Source of the DNA: Struthidea cinerea
Lineage: Eukaryota > Chordata > Aves > Passeriformes > Corcoracidae
Length of the DNA: 64,000 nucleotides
NCBI GenBank assembly: GCA_013397865.1
Contig: VZTI01005325.1
Location: 1,462,084 to 1,526,083, forward strand
Direction of reading: 5' to 3'
Every line of letters starts with the position of its first letter. Position 1 is the first letter of the stretch. The notes under the pieces are model-generated. The model had not been told where the DNA came from. It ran no database searches and was given only the letters and a program-made list of their open reading frames with translations. Made by a program: the position numbers and the translations under genes. Positions 39,713 through 49,352 of the stretch are shown piece after piece.

Positions 39713-40808
39713 ACTGCCTCAACAATGTTATTGGAGTTAAATGCAGAATGTAGGGAAAGAGAAGAAATGAAGATTGGAGTTGTAAAAATCAATTTGTTTC
39801 AGCAGCATCTGCAGTAGCTAAGGCACAAATGTTATAATGTCCATAAGACCTTGGCAGTGGCTCAGGGGAGGAAAGGAAAAGCTTTTTGGCTTCAGAAATA
39901 AAATTTAATGCAAGTGTCTGAAGTAAGAATCCCTCAAATCTGCAAGGCAGTGTCAGGAAGGGAGTTTAGATTCAAACCATAGCTGAACAGTTGAGTTCAT
40001 GTTAAAAGAAGTCCCGTAACAGCTATATCTGTAAAGGATAGGGTCTTGTGCAATTCATACATAGCTGACCTTGACAACTGATATGCAGTATCTACAGTAC
40101 AAATCTCTACATAAATGGCTTCGTTTTCGTACATCAGCACTGTTCTTCTGCAATGGTTGCAGGTTTGTGGGTTGCAGCTTTTTCTGCTGTAACTCCCGAG
40201 CCTTGCTTGTATGGGGTTTGTTGTTTTGTTTTGGATTTGGTTTGGTTTGGGTTTTTTTCCTTGCAATGGTTTGTACTATTCAACAGGAAACTATACTGGC
40301 ATATACCTATGCACAACTGCTGGCTCAATGTAGGTACTTGTAACTTCTCTGTCATTTTCATAGAATAAATTCAAATAATTCCCTTTTTTATTGGAACTTC
40401 CTATTGTTTGCTTAAACCTAGAGGTAAAATGCATTTTAAACAATGACAGTATCAGTTTCTTTTCCTGCTAGATCCTTTATCTGTCAATTAGGTCAACACT
40501 TCCTGCATAGTGTTGGGGGAGGGAATCTCTTTATCCGATTCATTGCCATTTGGGAGGTAGATTGTCCATGTGGCTCTGCTTGAGCCAAATAACCAGAAGG
40601 CTTCTTTTCTGAGTCATAAAGAGCTTGTTGGCTGACTTTAGCAAGGACATTCTTCTGATAATTTGTGCTGTTAACCACAGGTAACTTCCCAGTCAGAACA
40701 AAAATAAGGAAAAAGGGAGATAGGAGGCAATCAAAGATAGAGAATACTATGTTCTGTCAGGAGATGGAAGACTGGATTTTGCCCTCTGTGACAGTAAAAT
40801 CCTTGAAT
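39713..40808. other. Unique non-coding sequence with G/T-rich tract
   Basis: No gene recognised. A TTTGG/TTTTG low-complexity tract lies at about 40208-40260. The frames crossing it are composition artefacts. Confidence 0.5.
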
Positions 40809-41160
40809 ATCATAGAAGCATAGAATCCAAGAATGGCTGGGGCTGGAGGGGACCTTAAAGACCATTTAGTTTCAACCCCCCTGCAAAGGACAGGGTCACT
40901 TTCCATTAGACCAGATTGCTCAAAGCCCCATCAAACCTGGCCCTGAATACTACTATGGATTGGGCACCCACAAGTTCTTTGGGCAACCTGTTCCAGTGCC
41001 TCACGACCATCACAATAAAGAATTTCTTCCTAATATCTAATCTAAACTACTCTCTTTCAGTTTGAAGGCATTCCCCGTTGTCCTGTCACTACATGCTCTT
41101 GTATAAGTCTCTCTCAATCTTTCTTGTCAGCTCCCTTCAGGTTTTGAACCTCAGGTACTT
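40809..41160 (-). repeat. CR1 LINE, ORF2 C-terminus plus 3' UTR
   Basis: Reverse-oriented octamers (ATCATAGA AGCATAGA) lead into GGCTGGAGGGGACCTTAAAG, TTTCAACCCCCCTGC, CCAGATTGCTCAAAGCCCC and TTCTTCCTAATATCTAATCT. The order from left to right is tail, 3' UTR and end of ORF2, all on the minus strand. The right edge is blurred near 41142-41160. Confidence 0.93.
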
Positions 41161-41291
41161 GAGCTGTGATATATTTCTGTCCTCAGTGCCAAAGATTCAC
41201 TGCAAGTACAAGAAACCACTTCCGACAGATAAAGCAGTGCCACGCTGAGTCTTGTTCCACTATGACCAGCCAAAGCAAACTGATCAGCACA

Positions 41292-41384
41292 GAAGTTTCA
41301 GAGTTTAGATTGGGCATTAGAAAAAACTTCTTTACTGGAAGAGTGGCTAAGCACTGGAACACTCTAACCATGCAGGGAAGTAGG
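41292..41384 (+). repeat. CR1 LINE, ORF2 C-terminal fragment
   Basis: In frame with 41166-41396 the peptide EFRLGIRKNFFTGRVAKHWN matches the CR1 ORF2 C-terminal block. It lacks the final residues, 3' UTR and tail, so the fragment is truncated on both sides. It lies head-to-head with the minus-strand CR1 ending about 130 bp upstream, making an imperfect inverted repeat (about 40985-41065 with 41295-41370). Confidence 0.8.
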
Positions 41385-42353
41385 AAAACACAGTGAAGCT
41401 CTCCAAGGATGCTCTAGTCTTCCACCAAAATATGAGGCAGTTAAACACTTTTTCCAGTCCCAGAGTAACGGATCACTTAGAGCAGTGATCCTTGGTGCAG
41501 TGTTACGATACTTGCAAGTAAATATCTTACAGTTCTTTACCTGTAAGGACCTACTGGAATTTAAGATGATATTCCCACACACACAAAACCTACTACCGTT
41601 CTCCAAATTTGGTCTTATATACTTTTAATAAATGTTTTAAATTAAGCTGTTAGCTACCTCGCTCTGTAGGCAGTGAGAAGAATGCTTCCCCCAAACATTT
41701 TCAAGAAAGTCTTCCACCTATTTTTTCCTAGAAATTCAGGTGTTGGAGGATGGGTTGATTCCAGTTGTGAAGTTACATAACTTGGATTTTAAGTAGTCTG
41801 AAATAAAACCCCAGTCAAATGAAAGCTGAGTGCTATTTTTTTTTTGATCATTTCTAAACCTCAATAAGGATTTTTTAAGCATGTAAAAAGAACGTCACTC
41901 CCAGGAAATATATTTACCCCATTTTCTGATTCTGCATATTGATTGTTGTTCTGAAGGAAACTGAAATAGTGACAAATTCAACAGCTCTAGAAACTCGTGC
42001 ATCACAAACACAATAAACCATTCCAATTTCTAAGTAATCTTTTGCCTAGCATATGAATGTGAATTGTGTTGTTTCACTCACATGAAATAAAAATTTTCTG
42101 GGCTGAAAATCGGCAGCATTTTTCCTTGAGGAATGTAGATGGATTATTATTTTACTTTTTTCTATGATATTGTTAAAGGGCATAATTTATTTATATTTTG
42201 CTCTTCATCTCCCACTTTCCAAATAGTAAAAAGATCTGATGGAAGATACTATTTTTCCTTCTTTTTGTACCCTGGTTTTTTTTTTTTGTATTTTGCATGA
42301 GGTGAGGATGTTTTGCCCCTCCCCTGAGAAATAGTGTCAAGTAGTTATTTATT
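41385..42353. other. Unique non-coding sequence
   Basis: No gene recognised. A short CA run lies at 41577-41585. T-runs occur near 41837 and 42278. Confidence 0.5.
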
Positions 42354-42457
42354 CAGTAGAAAAACTACCTAAGCAAATATATGAACATATTATAGGAGTA
42401 AACTTGTCTCACATCACTTGTGACTGCCAATTTAAGACAGAAGTAAATGTCACAGAT
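42354..42457 (+). repeat. Left arm of a 104-bp inverted repeat
   Basis: This arm is the reverse complement of 43664-43767. The inner 69 bp (42389-42457) match with 3 mismatches. The outer 35 bp (42354-42388) match at 27 of 35. The inner block begins ATTATAGGAGTAAACTTG and ends AATGTCACAGAT, where similarity stops abruptly. Together the arms enclose about 1.2 kb with the GGAAT-type array. They may be a terminal inverted repeat of an unnamed DNA transposon or the scar of an inverted duplication. Confidence 0.9.
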
Positions 42458-43035
42458 TATCTCACAAATCCTAAACCTTTTGCTGTAACTAGCCTGCAAA
42501 GCAGGCTGCCATTGTTTACCATGCAGAAAATGTATTCACTGTGCAGGTTCCACAGCACAGGCACCAGCAGAGTTTTGCATTCTTATAGGAGTGGGGAAAT
42601 GGGCTGTAGGGCCCCTATTAGGCCAATTTAAGCGTGAGACATGGTTTAGGTCACTGTAAATGGGTAAACAAGCCCGGATGGTCACTGCAGAGGAGAATAT
42701 AGCTTTGCAGCACCATATTTAGACTTCTTATTTTGGTCTGTCTACCTGTGGAGGCATTTCCAAAGGAACGGGGGGGGACAAATATTTGTGTGTGTCCAGA
42801 TGAGATCTCTCTTTCTATGAAGGGGGATGACCCAAATGTTTACCTGTGCAACTGAGAGCTTTACCAGATACAGCCAAACAACTGTTCATGCACCTTGCTT
42901 CCTTCTACATCTGCAGAGAAGAGGAGATTTTGAGGGCTCCAGCTCAGTATGACAATAATCATGGTGAAGTTTGCAGTTTTTGCTCTGGGCTGAAAACAAA
43001 GCAAAAGGACTGGAGAGATCTGATTACAAATAAAA
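42458..43035. other. Sequence between left inverted-repeat arm and pentamer array
   Basis: No transposase-like coding sequence is visible between the arms. The frame at 42846-43043 has no domain. A G8 run occurs at about 42769. Confidence 0.55.
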
Positions 43036-43450
43036 TAGCATAGAATGGAAGGGAATGGAGTGGAATAAAATTTCATGGAATTTAACGGAATAGAGTGGAA
43101 TGGAATGAAATGGAATGAAATGAAACCTCATGGAATGGCATGGAATGGGATGGAATGGCATGGAATGGAATGGTACCTCGTAGAGCAGCATGGAAGGAAG
43201 GAACCTCATAGAGCAGCATGGAATGGAATGGAATGGAATGGAATGGAATGGAATGGAATGGAATAGAATTTAATAAATGAAACCTAATAGAATGGAATGG
43301 AATGGAATGGAATGGAATGGAATGGAATGGAATGGAACCTCATAGAATGGCATGGAAAGCAATGGAATGAAATGAAACTAAGAGGAATGGAGTGGAATTG
43401 AATGAAAGGAAACAGAACAGAATGGAACATGATAGAATAGCATGAAACAG
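43036..43450. repeat. GGAAT-type pentanucleotide satellite array
   Basis: The array is about 415 bp of (TGGAA)n with variants. The purest runs are 43220-43264 and 43290-43337, nine to ten pentamers each. A longer module, ACCTCATAGARYRGCATGG, recurs at about 43125, 43175, 43203, 43282, 43337 and 43427, so the array is composite rather than a simple microsatellite. GGAAT is the same monomer as human satellites II and III, presumably by convergence. Frames through it on both strands yield repetitive Trp/Asn/Gly/Met or Phe/His/Ser/Ile peptides with no coding meaning. Confidence 0.97.
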
Positions 43451-43663
43451 GCTTCTCGCTCATGGTCTGCACTCTTTGCAGAAAGCTCTTCACTGATGCC
43501 TCCTGAAGGTCAATAGTACAAAGCCCAAATACTCTGTCTTCTCTGTTAATCCTGTCAGATACCCATTTACTGTAAAGAATACAAGGCAATATTAGTATAT
43601 TCTTTGTTCCGTGTAGGTATGTACCACAACAAGATTTTTGAGAAGAAATGCTACAGTAAGCTG

Positions 43664-43767
43664 ATCTGTGACATTTACTTCTGTCTTAAATTGGCAGTCA
43701 CGAGTGAGGTGAAACAAGTTTACTCCTATAATAGATGCACATCTTTTCTTAGGTAGATTTTCTTCTG
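43664..43767 (-). repeat. Right arm of a 104-bp inverted repeat
   Basis: This is the partner of 42354-42457, in opposite orientation. TA dinucleotides can be placed outside the inner arms on both sides (left ...CATA|TTATAGG, right CCTATAA|TA...), compatible with a Tc1/mariner-type TA duplication. However, homology continues outward at lower identity past those sites, which argues against them being the element ends. Confidence 0.9.
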
Positions 43768-43829
43768 TCCCAAGAATAAAATGGAAAGGCTTCTAGTGAC
43801 TGTTCCTGAATAGCTACCATAGGATTTCA

Positions 43830-43867
43830 TAAATAAATAAATAAATAAAATAAAAATAATAAATAAG
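43830..43867. repeat. (AAAT)n microsatellite
   Basis: About nine AAAT/AAAAT units, the latter ones imperfect. Confidence 0.97.
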
Positions 43868-45127
43868 TGCCCTTATTGTGAAGGCTTGACTCTCACTCTG
43901 GCATTAAGAGCTGCAGGAAAGGGCAGCAGAGTAGCACTCTCAGTGGGCAAAGGTATTTGAGAATTTGGAACAAATTACGATACTTAACAGATTTTGTGTG
44001 CCATTTATATGTCTATCATGTCACTTATTTTTACAAAACCTCAGGATTCATTTTCCAGTTCGTAAATATTTTTTCCTTGAAACCTTTCCATTTAACCATT
44101 GGCATGAGTCTTCTGCCTTTATATCTTATTGACACTGAACAAATATCTGTGGGTAGCAAGAATTTACTTTCATTCAAAAAATGTAGTATTTGAGGAGGCA
44201 TAGTGAAAAATCTTTTGCATAAATTGTCTCTGACTTTTTAAAGGCCTTCACATTATGTCCTTGTTAGATATTAAAGTGGTGTAATGCTCTGATAGGCAGT
44301 AGACTTTAGCTTAAAAAACAGCCTTGAAGGTATAGAGCCTAGAGGATGTTTGTATTGCCATAGGAGAAAAATGTCTCAGGCTTTTAACAATAAATTAACA
44401 GTGCCTCACAGTCACTGGGCTGAAGCTGCTCAACGCAGAAATAACAGCCTGTTTGGGCTAGCTGATGAGGGTTTCAAGACTAGGATGAGAGCAATAAAAC
44501 CTATTTGAAACATACACATCCATTTTGCAGGAAAGTCAAAGAGTTCAGGAAGTGAATACTTTCATAAATTAAAAAATCTGCAAAGAACGGAGGAAGGACT
44601 CATGGTCTCAAGGATAACTTTCTAGACAATTGTGGGCAAAATGTGTCAGAAGAAAAAAATATCTCTCATTTTCTGGGATGGTGAAACAGGGATTGTACTT
44701 CATTTTGTTTTGGTTAGAGTGCCTGCTATGCAGATAAATTGGGGATTGTATCCACTGAAACACATTTATAGGGGCAACAGCTGAAGCAGCATGTTTGAGT
44801 TTGGAAGCAGAACCGGGAATAGACCTTGAGAGAGATGGGTTTTACTCAGCTCCAGCTGCCTGCTAGTTAGTATCTTGTATAAATCTCACTTTGTTTACAG
44901 AAAAAAATTTAAAAAAAAATCATTACTTTACAGGCATAACTTCACCCTGCATTTCTGATAGAAATCTGAAGATCAGGTGTTATTTTGTGAAGCACCTATC
45001 CCCTCTCCAGTGACTAGTGGGATACTATATCACCAGTATGAATTGGCTTGGTGAACCCATCTGCAGATACATAGATGTCAAAGACAGCAAATTTTCATGT
45101 TGCCTAGTACAACCTGATCAAAAGATG
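43868..45127. other. Unique non-coding sequence
   Basis: No gene or repeat family recognised. The frame at 43957-44193 is hydrophobic by composition and domain-free. Confidence 0.5.
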
Positions 45128-45219
45128 CCTTTTTTTTTTTTTTTTAAAGGTTCGATTAATGTNNNNNNNCCGGAAAAAAATTGACCTTTTTTTTTTTTTT
45201 TTAAAGGTTCGATTAATGT
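45128..45219. other. Gap of 7 N flanked by an identical 35-bp duplication
   Basis: The 35 bases at 45128-45162 (CC, sixteen T, then AAAGGTTCGATTAATGT) are identical to 45185-45219. Between them lie seven N (45163-45169) and 15 bases starting CCGGAAAAAAATTGA. Exact identity including homopolymer length points to overlapping contig ends that were scaffolded rather than merged. Confidence 0.95.
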
Positions 45220-47084
45220 GAGACTGGAGAAACAGGTAGGAGAGCAAGACTATATCAAGGAATTGTCTTCACGCAACCTGGGGTGCTTTACAGCAAACAC
45301 AACAGATGACAAACAGTCCTTTCGAACTGAGAACATTTTTCAGTGTCCTTTATGTGAACCTGCAACTCAACACCTGAACCCACAAATATATAAATAATTG
45401 AAATGTGCCATGCAGGTTAAAGTCCTCCCATACTGGTTTGCACTCTCAGGCAGTGCCTTGTGCAAGCTGCCACCTTTGACTGTCCTCCTGAGACCATACA
45501 GAAAGACAGCAGGAAGGAAGGCAGCAGATCCTCCAGCCAAGTTTTCTTTGCCATTTGAAAACCCTAAAAATTTAGAAAATTCCTCTTCTAGTTTATTTCC
45601 AAAGTGCACGAAGACATGTCTCCTTACAAACTTTTCTGCTGACAGTCTGTTTGCTCTCTTATTGGCACCATCACTGATGGAGGAATATCATGTCTTGAAA
45701 TGCTTAAATGAAAAGTTAGGACAAGTTTACTCTGACCTCATTTGTGAGAATTTACATGGGGTTTTTTTGACCAGCTCCAGTTCTTACCAGGAATATTTCA
45801 ATGGTAGCAAGTAGTGTCTAAATATTACAGAATCCTAAATATTACAGAATCATCAGACACAAGTCATAGGCAGTATTTTTTTTTTGCTCCGTTGGAGAAG
45901 CTTCAGACAAGATGCACAACAAACTCAATATTTTGCTGTGAGGATGCCCTCCAGACAAGCTGCAGATACCCAACCAGCATTTATAAGAAAATGACACTGA
46001 CTCAAATTTTTCTGATAAAGAGAAGAGCAGATTTCCACTGACAAATGTGATGGACCGTTTGGAAGGGCAGTCTCTAACTCAGGTCAGAACTCAGTTGGAT
46101 CCAAATGGTGACCTAAATTTTGGGGAGCTCAGTGGTAAGTGGTTCTCACAACAGGCAATCATAAAGCAAGGGCCTTTATCTGAACCCGTTTGCGGCATGT
46201 TTGGTAAGGATGACAAAGATCTTCCCTTCTGTGGCAATGAGCCTGTGTCAGTCTCCATGTCTCATGCCACGCTCCTATGATATAATTTTTACATGGTGGT
46301 AAACTTCCAAACCAGTGTGACTGATGCCAAATGCTGCTCTGACAGTGTTTCCTCTTAATATATTAAATCAGTTCCAGCGTTTTGGTGGCTTTGAAAGTCA
46401 TTTATTCAAAATCTGGCAGTTGCCAAGTAGAATCAAGTGACTTTCATAATGTATTTTAAATGAAAGTCATAAAGAAAAATCACCTTTATTAAGTGCTTGA
46501 AGAGTGCTCTTTCCCAATGCCAATTCCTTTGAAAATGTATATGCTGACTGTATAGCAATATCTTTTCCCGAGAAAGTGCTGTCATCTGCTATGAGAAAAA
46601 TCTGTTTTTTGTGGTTGTGGAGTAGAGTTGGTTACATTATTTGTTTCAAGTAAATGATCCAATTCATCTTTTTTTATGACTACATTATTTCTGACTGGGA
46701 TCTATCATTATTTGACTGCTTGTACAGGACTCAAATATTTTCTGGTGAATCATTTTTTCCCCCACATTCTCCCTCTCTATTTGTCCTTCATCAGTTGTCA
46801 TAAAAAATTAGCTGGCATATTGTATGAGGCTATTTACTTCTGTTGTTTAAGTAACTTTCAGAAAATCATCAGTTCAAAGCAGAGCTTATCAGAAATTCCC
46901 TGAAATGGTTTTGCTTTCCAAATCAAATATATTCCCTCAGGAATTCATGTCTGTTGATGAAATTTTCATCTGATACCTGTCACAGGGAGCAATTGCAAAA
47001 AAATAGCCTGGTGCATGGGTAGGCAGAATCCCAGGTTGAGTCCCTGGGCTGTAAAGCCATAGATTTTATTTCAGAGGGTTTTTT
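45220..47084. other. Unique non-coding sequence
   Basis: The longest frame here, 45398-45814 (138 codons), has no domain, signal peptide or repeat and overlaps a minus-strand frame of 80 codons. I do not call it a gene. A short duplicated AAATATTACAGAATC motif occurs at about 45821-45850. Confidence 0.5.
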
Positions 47085-47146
47085 TGAGTTTTGTTTGTTT
47101 GTTTGTTTGTTTTGCTTTGGTTTGGTTGGTTGGTTGGTTTTATTTT
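47085..47146. repeat. G/T-rich simple repeat (TTTG)n(GGTT)n
   Basis: Tandem GTTT units followed by GGTT units. The overlapping plus-strand frame starts with an artefactual hydrophobic peptide. Confidence 0.93.
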
Positions 47147-47962
47147 TAGGAGAGAAAGATTATATAATTACAGGCTGCATTTGCCCTCCACCCTATGTTT
47201 CCCAAGTCAGAAATACCAAAAACTGCACAGATGCAGACAGGTCTGACACACTGCAGACGTGTCAACCGAACAGCCTGGAGCAAACCCAGGAGCCAAGAAC
47301 AAACAGCTACCAGAGGGTCTTCCTGGATGGCTGCAGTTAGCACATGGATTCATTTTCTGAGACAGTTCCGCATCCTGAGCTATAAATTACCCAACTGAAA
47401 AAACAAACGGGTGTTAAATATCCAGCCTGTCTGCACAGCGGTGTGTTAAAGACACCTGAGCTAGCTCTAAGCACAGCAGCAATTCCGTGCTGTGCAGTGA
47501 CAAGCAGGAATGCCAGCTCCAGTTCCCGGGGGTGGCATAATAGGCACGTGTGACCAGCAAGTCAGATCTCAGCCAGGTCTGTCACACTGGGACTGCTTCT
47601 ACTTGCAGAGCTGGAGATTTTAGCACTTGTCCCACAGTCACATCTCTTTGCATGACACCACTGCCTACCTGCCATCCCTCTTTGAATCTGAGAGTAAGGG
47701 CCATAGCTGGTCCTTCTCACGTTTCTTGGTTGGTGTCCTATCTATCAACAGGTCGATGTTTTCTCCTCCTCCAGCTTCCCTGAATTGTTCTTGTTACACG
47801 GACAGCAAATCACCCCGTCTTTGCTCCTCCAGGCAGCTGTACTCTTCTGCCCCCCAAGGGAACAGTTCTCTAGCTAGGGAACGTCTCTCTCTCCCCCTCT
47901 CACTTGGAGATGTGTTCACTGCCCCAAGACTACTGGCAGGCATTTGGATGACGCCCCAAATA
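47147..47962. other. Unique non-coding sequence
   Basis: Slightly GC-richer than its surroundings, with several overlapping short frames on both strands (47195-47398, 47550-47783, 47627-48052, 47794-48147). None has a recognisable domain. A dispersed repeat that I cannot name is possible. Confidence 0.4.
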
Positions 47963-48060
47963 ACATGCTTTAATTTTTTGGTCAGCCCTGAGGTGATCAG
48001 GCAGTTGGACTGGATGATCTCTTTAGGTTCCTTCCAAATGATAATATTATAATCTAGTCT
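47963..48060 (+). repeat. CR1 LINE, 3'-terminal fragment (pentamer-tailed type)
   Basis: The blocks ACATGCTTTAATTTTTTGG, CAGCCCTGAGGTGATCAGGC and TTGGACTGGATGATCTCTTT are followed by TTCCTTCCAA and a tail ATAATATTATAATCTAGTCT rather than ATTCTATG octamers. It appears to be the same subfamily as the minus-strand copy at 49.2 kb, which carries the same TTTAGCTCTTAGTCAGCCCTG-type body. Confidence 0.85.
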
Positions 48061-49189
48061 TGCTACACAGAGATCAATGGGTTCAACCCATTTGAGCTCA
48101 AAAATTTTCAATCCAATTGAATACCTGGATGCAAGTCGGTTGGACACTGAAGAAAACCATAAAACAGAGTAAATTTGCTTATACTGGATGATATTTTAAG
48201 CAGCTACATGCATTCTAATGAAAACAGGTATCTCTTGAACAGTACTGTTCTGTATTTGCCCAGAAACCTTACCTTTAACCCTTCCAGAACAGTACCTCTA
48301 AAAATGGGGCTAGATCTATGGGCCCAAACATAACACAATACTTCTGCTTTTTATTCACTTTCTTCATCCATGCAGTGAGTTAATCCTGTTTCTTGGCTTC
48401 TCTAGTCACTGTTTGCATTTAACATCCCTTTTGAACTCAATAATTCCATTAACTACTCTGTTGAAGACACTGCTTCTTGCCTGAGATAAAGTACTGAACA
48501 AGCATTGTCTGAAAGTGAATGGGGCATGAAAGGGCAGGGATACAGTCCTTTCAAAAATGCCAAGAAATCGCTATTCTCCAGGCTCACGCTGCTGCTGCTT
48601 TCACTCATTTGTTTGCCAAGAGAGGACATCACTCTTACTTACTCTCTCTTTGTGAAAAGTGGTCACATCAGCCTGGGTGTTTTATGAGTCCACCCTCTCC
48701 TAAGCAAAGTACAACAGTTTTCAGTGCTCCTCATGTTCTGATTTTAATCTCTGACGTTCCCAAGTGCAGGAACATAAATTCCTATACAAAAGGATAGCTG
48801 TCAGGAGAAAGTCCTTTAATCTAGTAGATAAAAGTCTAACAAGATCCATTGGCTGGAGGTTGAAGCTAAATAGTAGCTAATCTGAAATTAAAGGCCCAGG
48901 TTGTTGCCTTTTCTCTATCTTAGCAGTATAGTTAATCATTTGAACATCTCCTGGTGGTGACAGGTAGTGAATTTGTCATCACTTCAAACCCTTAGCAAGG
49001 CAAAGCAAGGGGGAGTGCATGGGGGGAGTGATTCAGCCAGCTTTTTTTAGCCATCTAATTCAATGCCTAAATTAAGAGATCAGTCTCTCTAGCCCTTCTA
49101 ATGTCTAGAGAGAAAGGGGAATTCAAGACAAAGGGGATGTGGAGCAGGAGACTAAGAGCTGATCTCTGCTTGGTGAATGCAGCTTATAA
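48061..49189. other. Unique non-coding sequence
   Basis: No gene recognised. Two overlapping frames at 48505-48797 have no domain. Confidence 0.5.
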
Positions 49190-49352
49190 AGAACAGAATC
49201 GAATGGAAGAGTTGAGAGGGACCTAAAATGACCATCTAGTCCAACTGCTTGATTACTGCAGGGCTGACTAAGAGCTAAATCATACTGCTAAGGGCATTGT
49301 CCAAAAGTCTCTTGAGTAGGCTTGAGGCATTGAGCACCTCTCAAGGCAGCCT
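49190..49352 (-). repeat. CR1 LINE, 3'-terminal fragment
   Basis: The reverse-oriented tail AGAACAGAATCGAATGGAAG precedes GTTGAGAGGGACCTAAAATG, CATCTAGTCCAACTGC, GGGCTGACTAAGAGCTAAAT, AGGGCATTGTCCAAAAG and GAGCACCTCTCAAGGC. Block order gives the minus strand. The tail has pentamer-like AGAAC/AGAATCGAATGG units. Confidence 0.9.

Noticed and set aside
43075..43266. Trp/Asn/Gly/Met-repeat protein frame and its Phe/His/Ser/Ile antisense partner
   Set aside because: Both are translations of the GGAAT array. A 5-bp unit stays open by composition, so this is not coding evidence.
42389..43732. Complete Tc1/mariner-type transposon with TA target sites
   Set aside because: No transposase-like coding sequence lies between the arms, and arm homology continues beyond the TA sites. 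The element boundaries are therefore not established.
45398..45814. 138-codon open frame, plus strand
   Set aside because: No domain, signal peptide or repeat signature; an overlapping minus-strand frame is also open. Treated as accidental.
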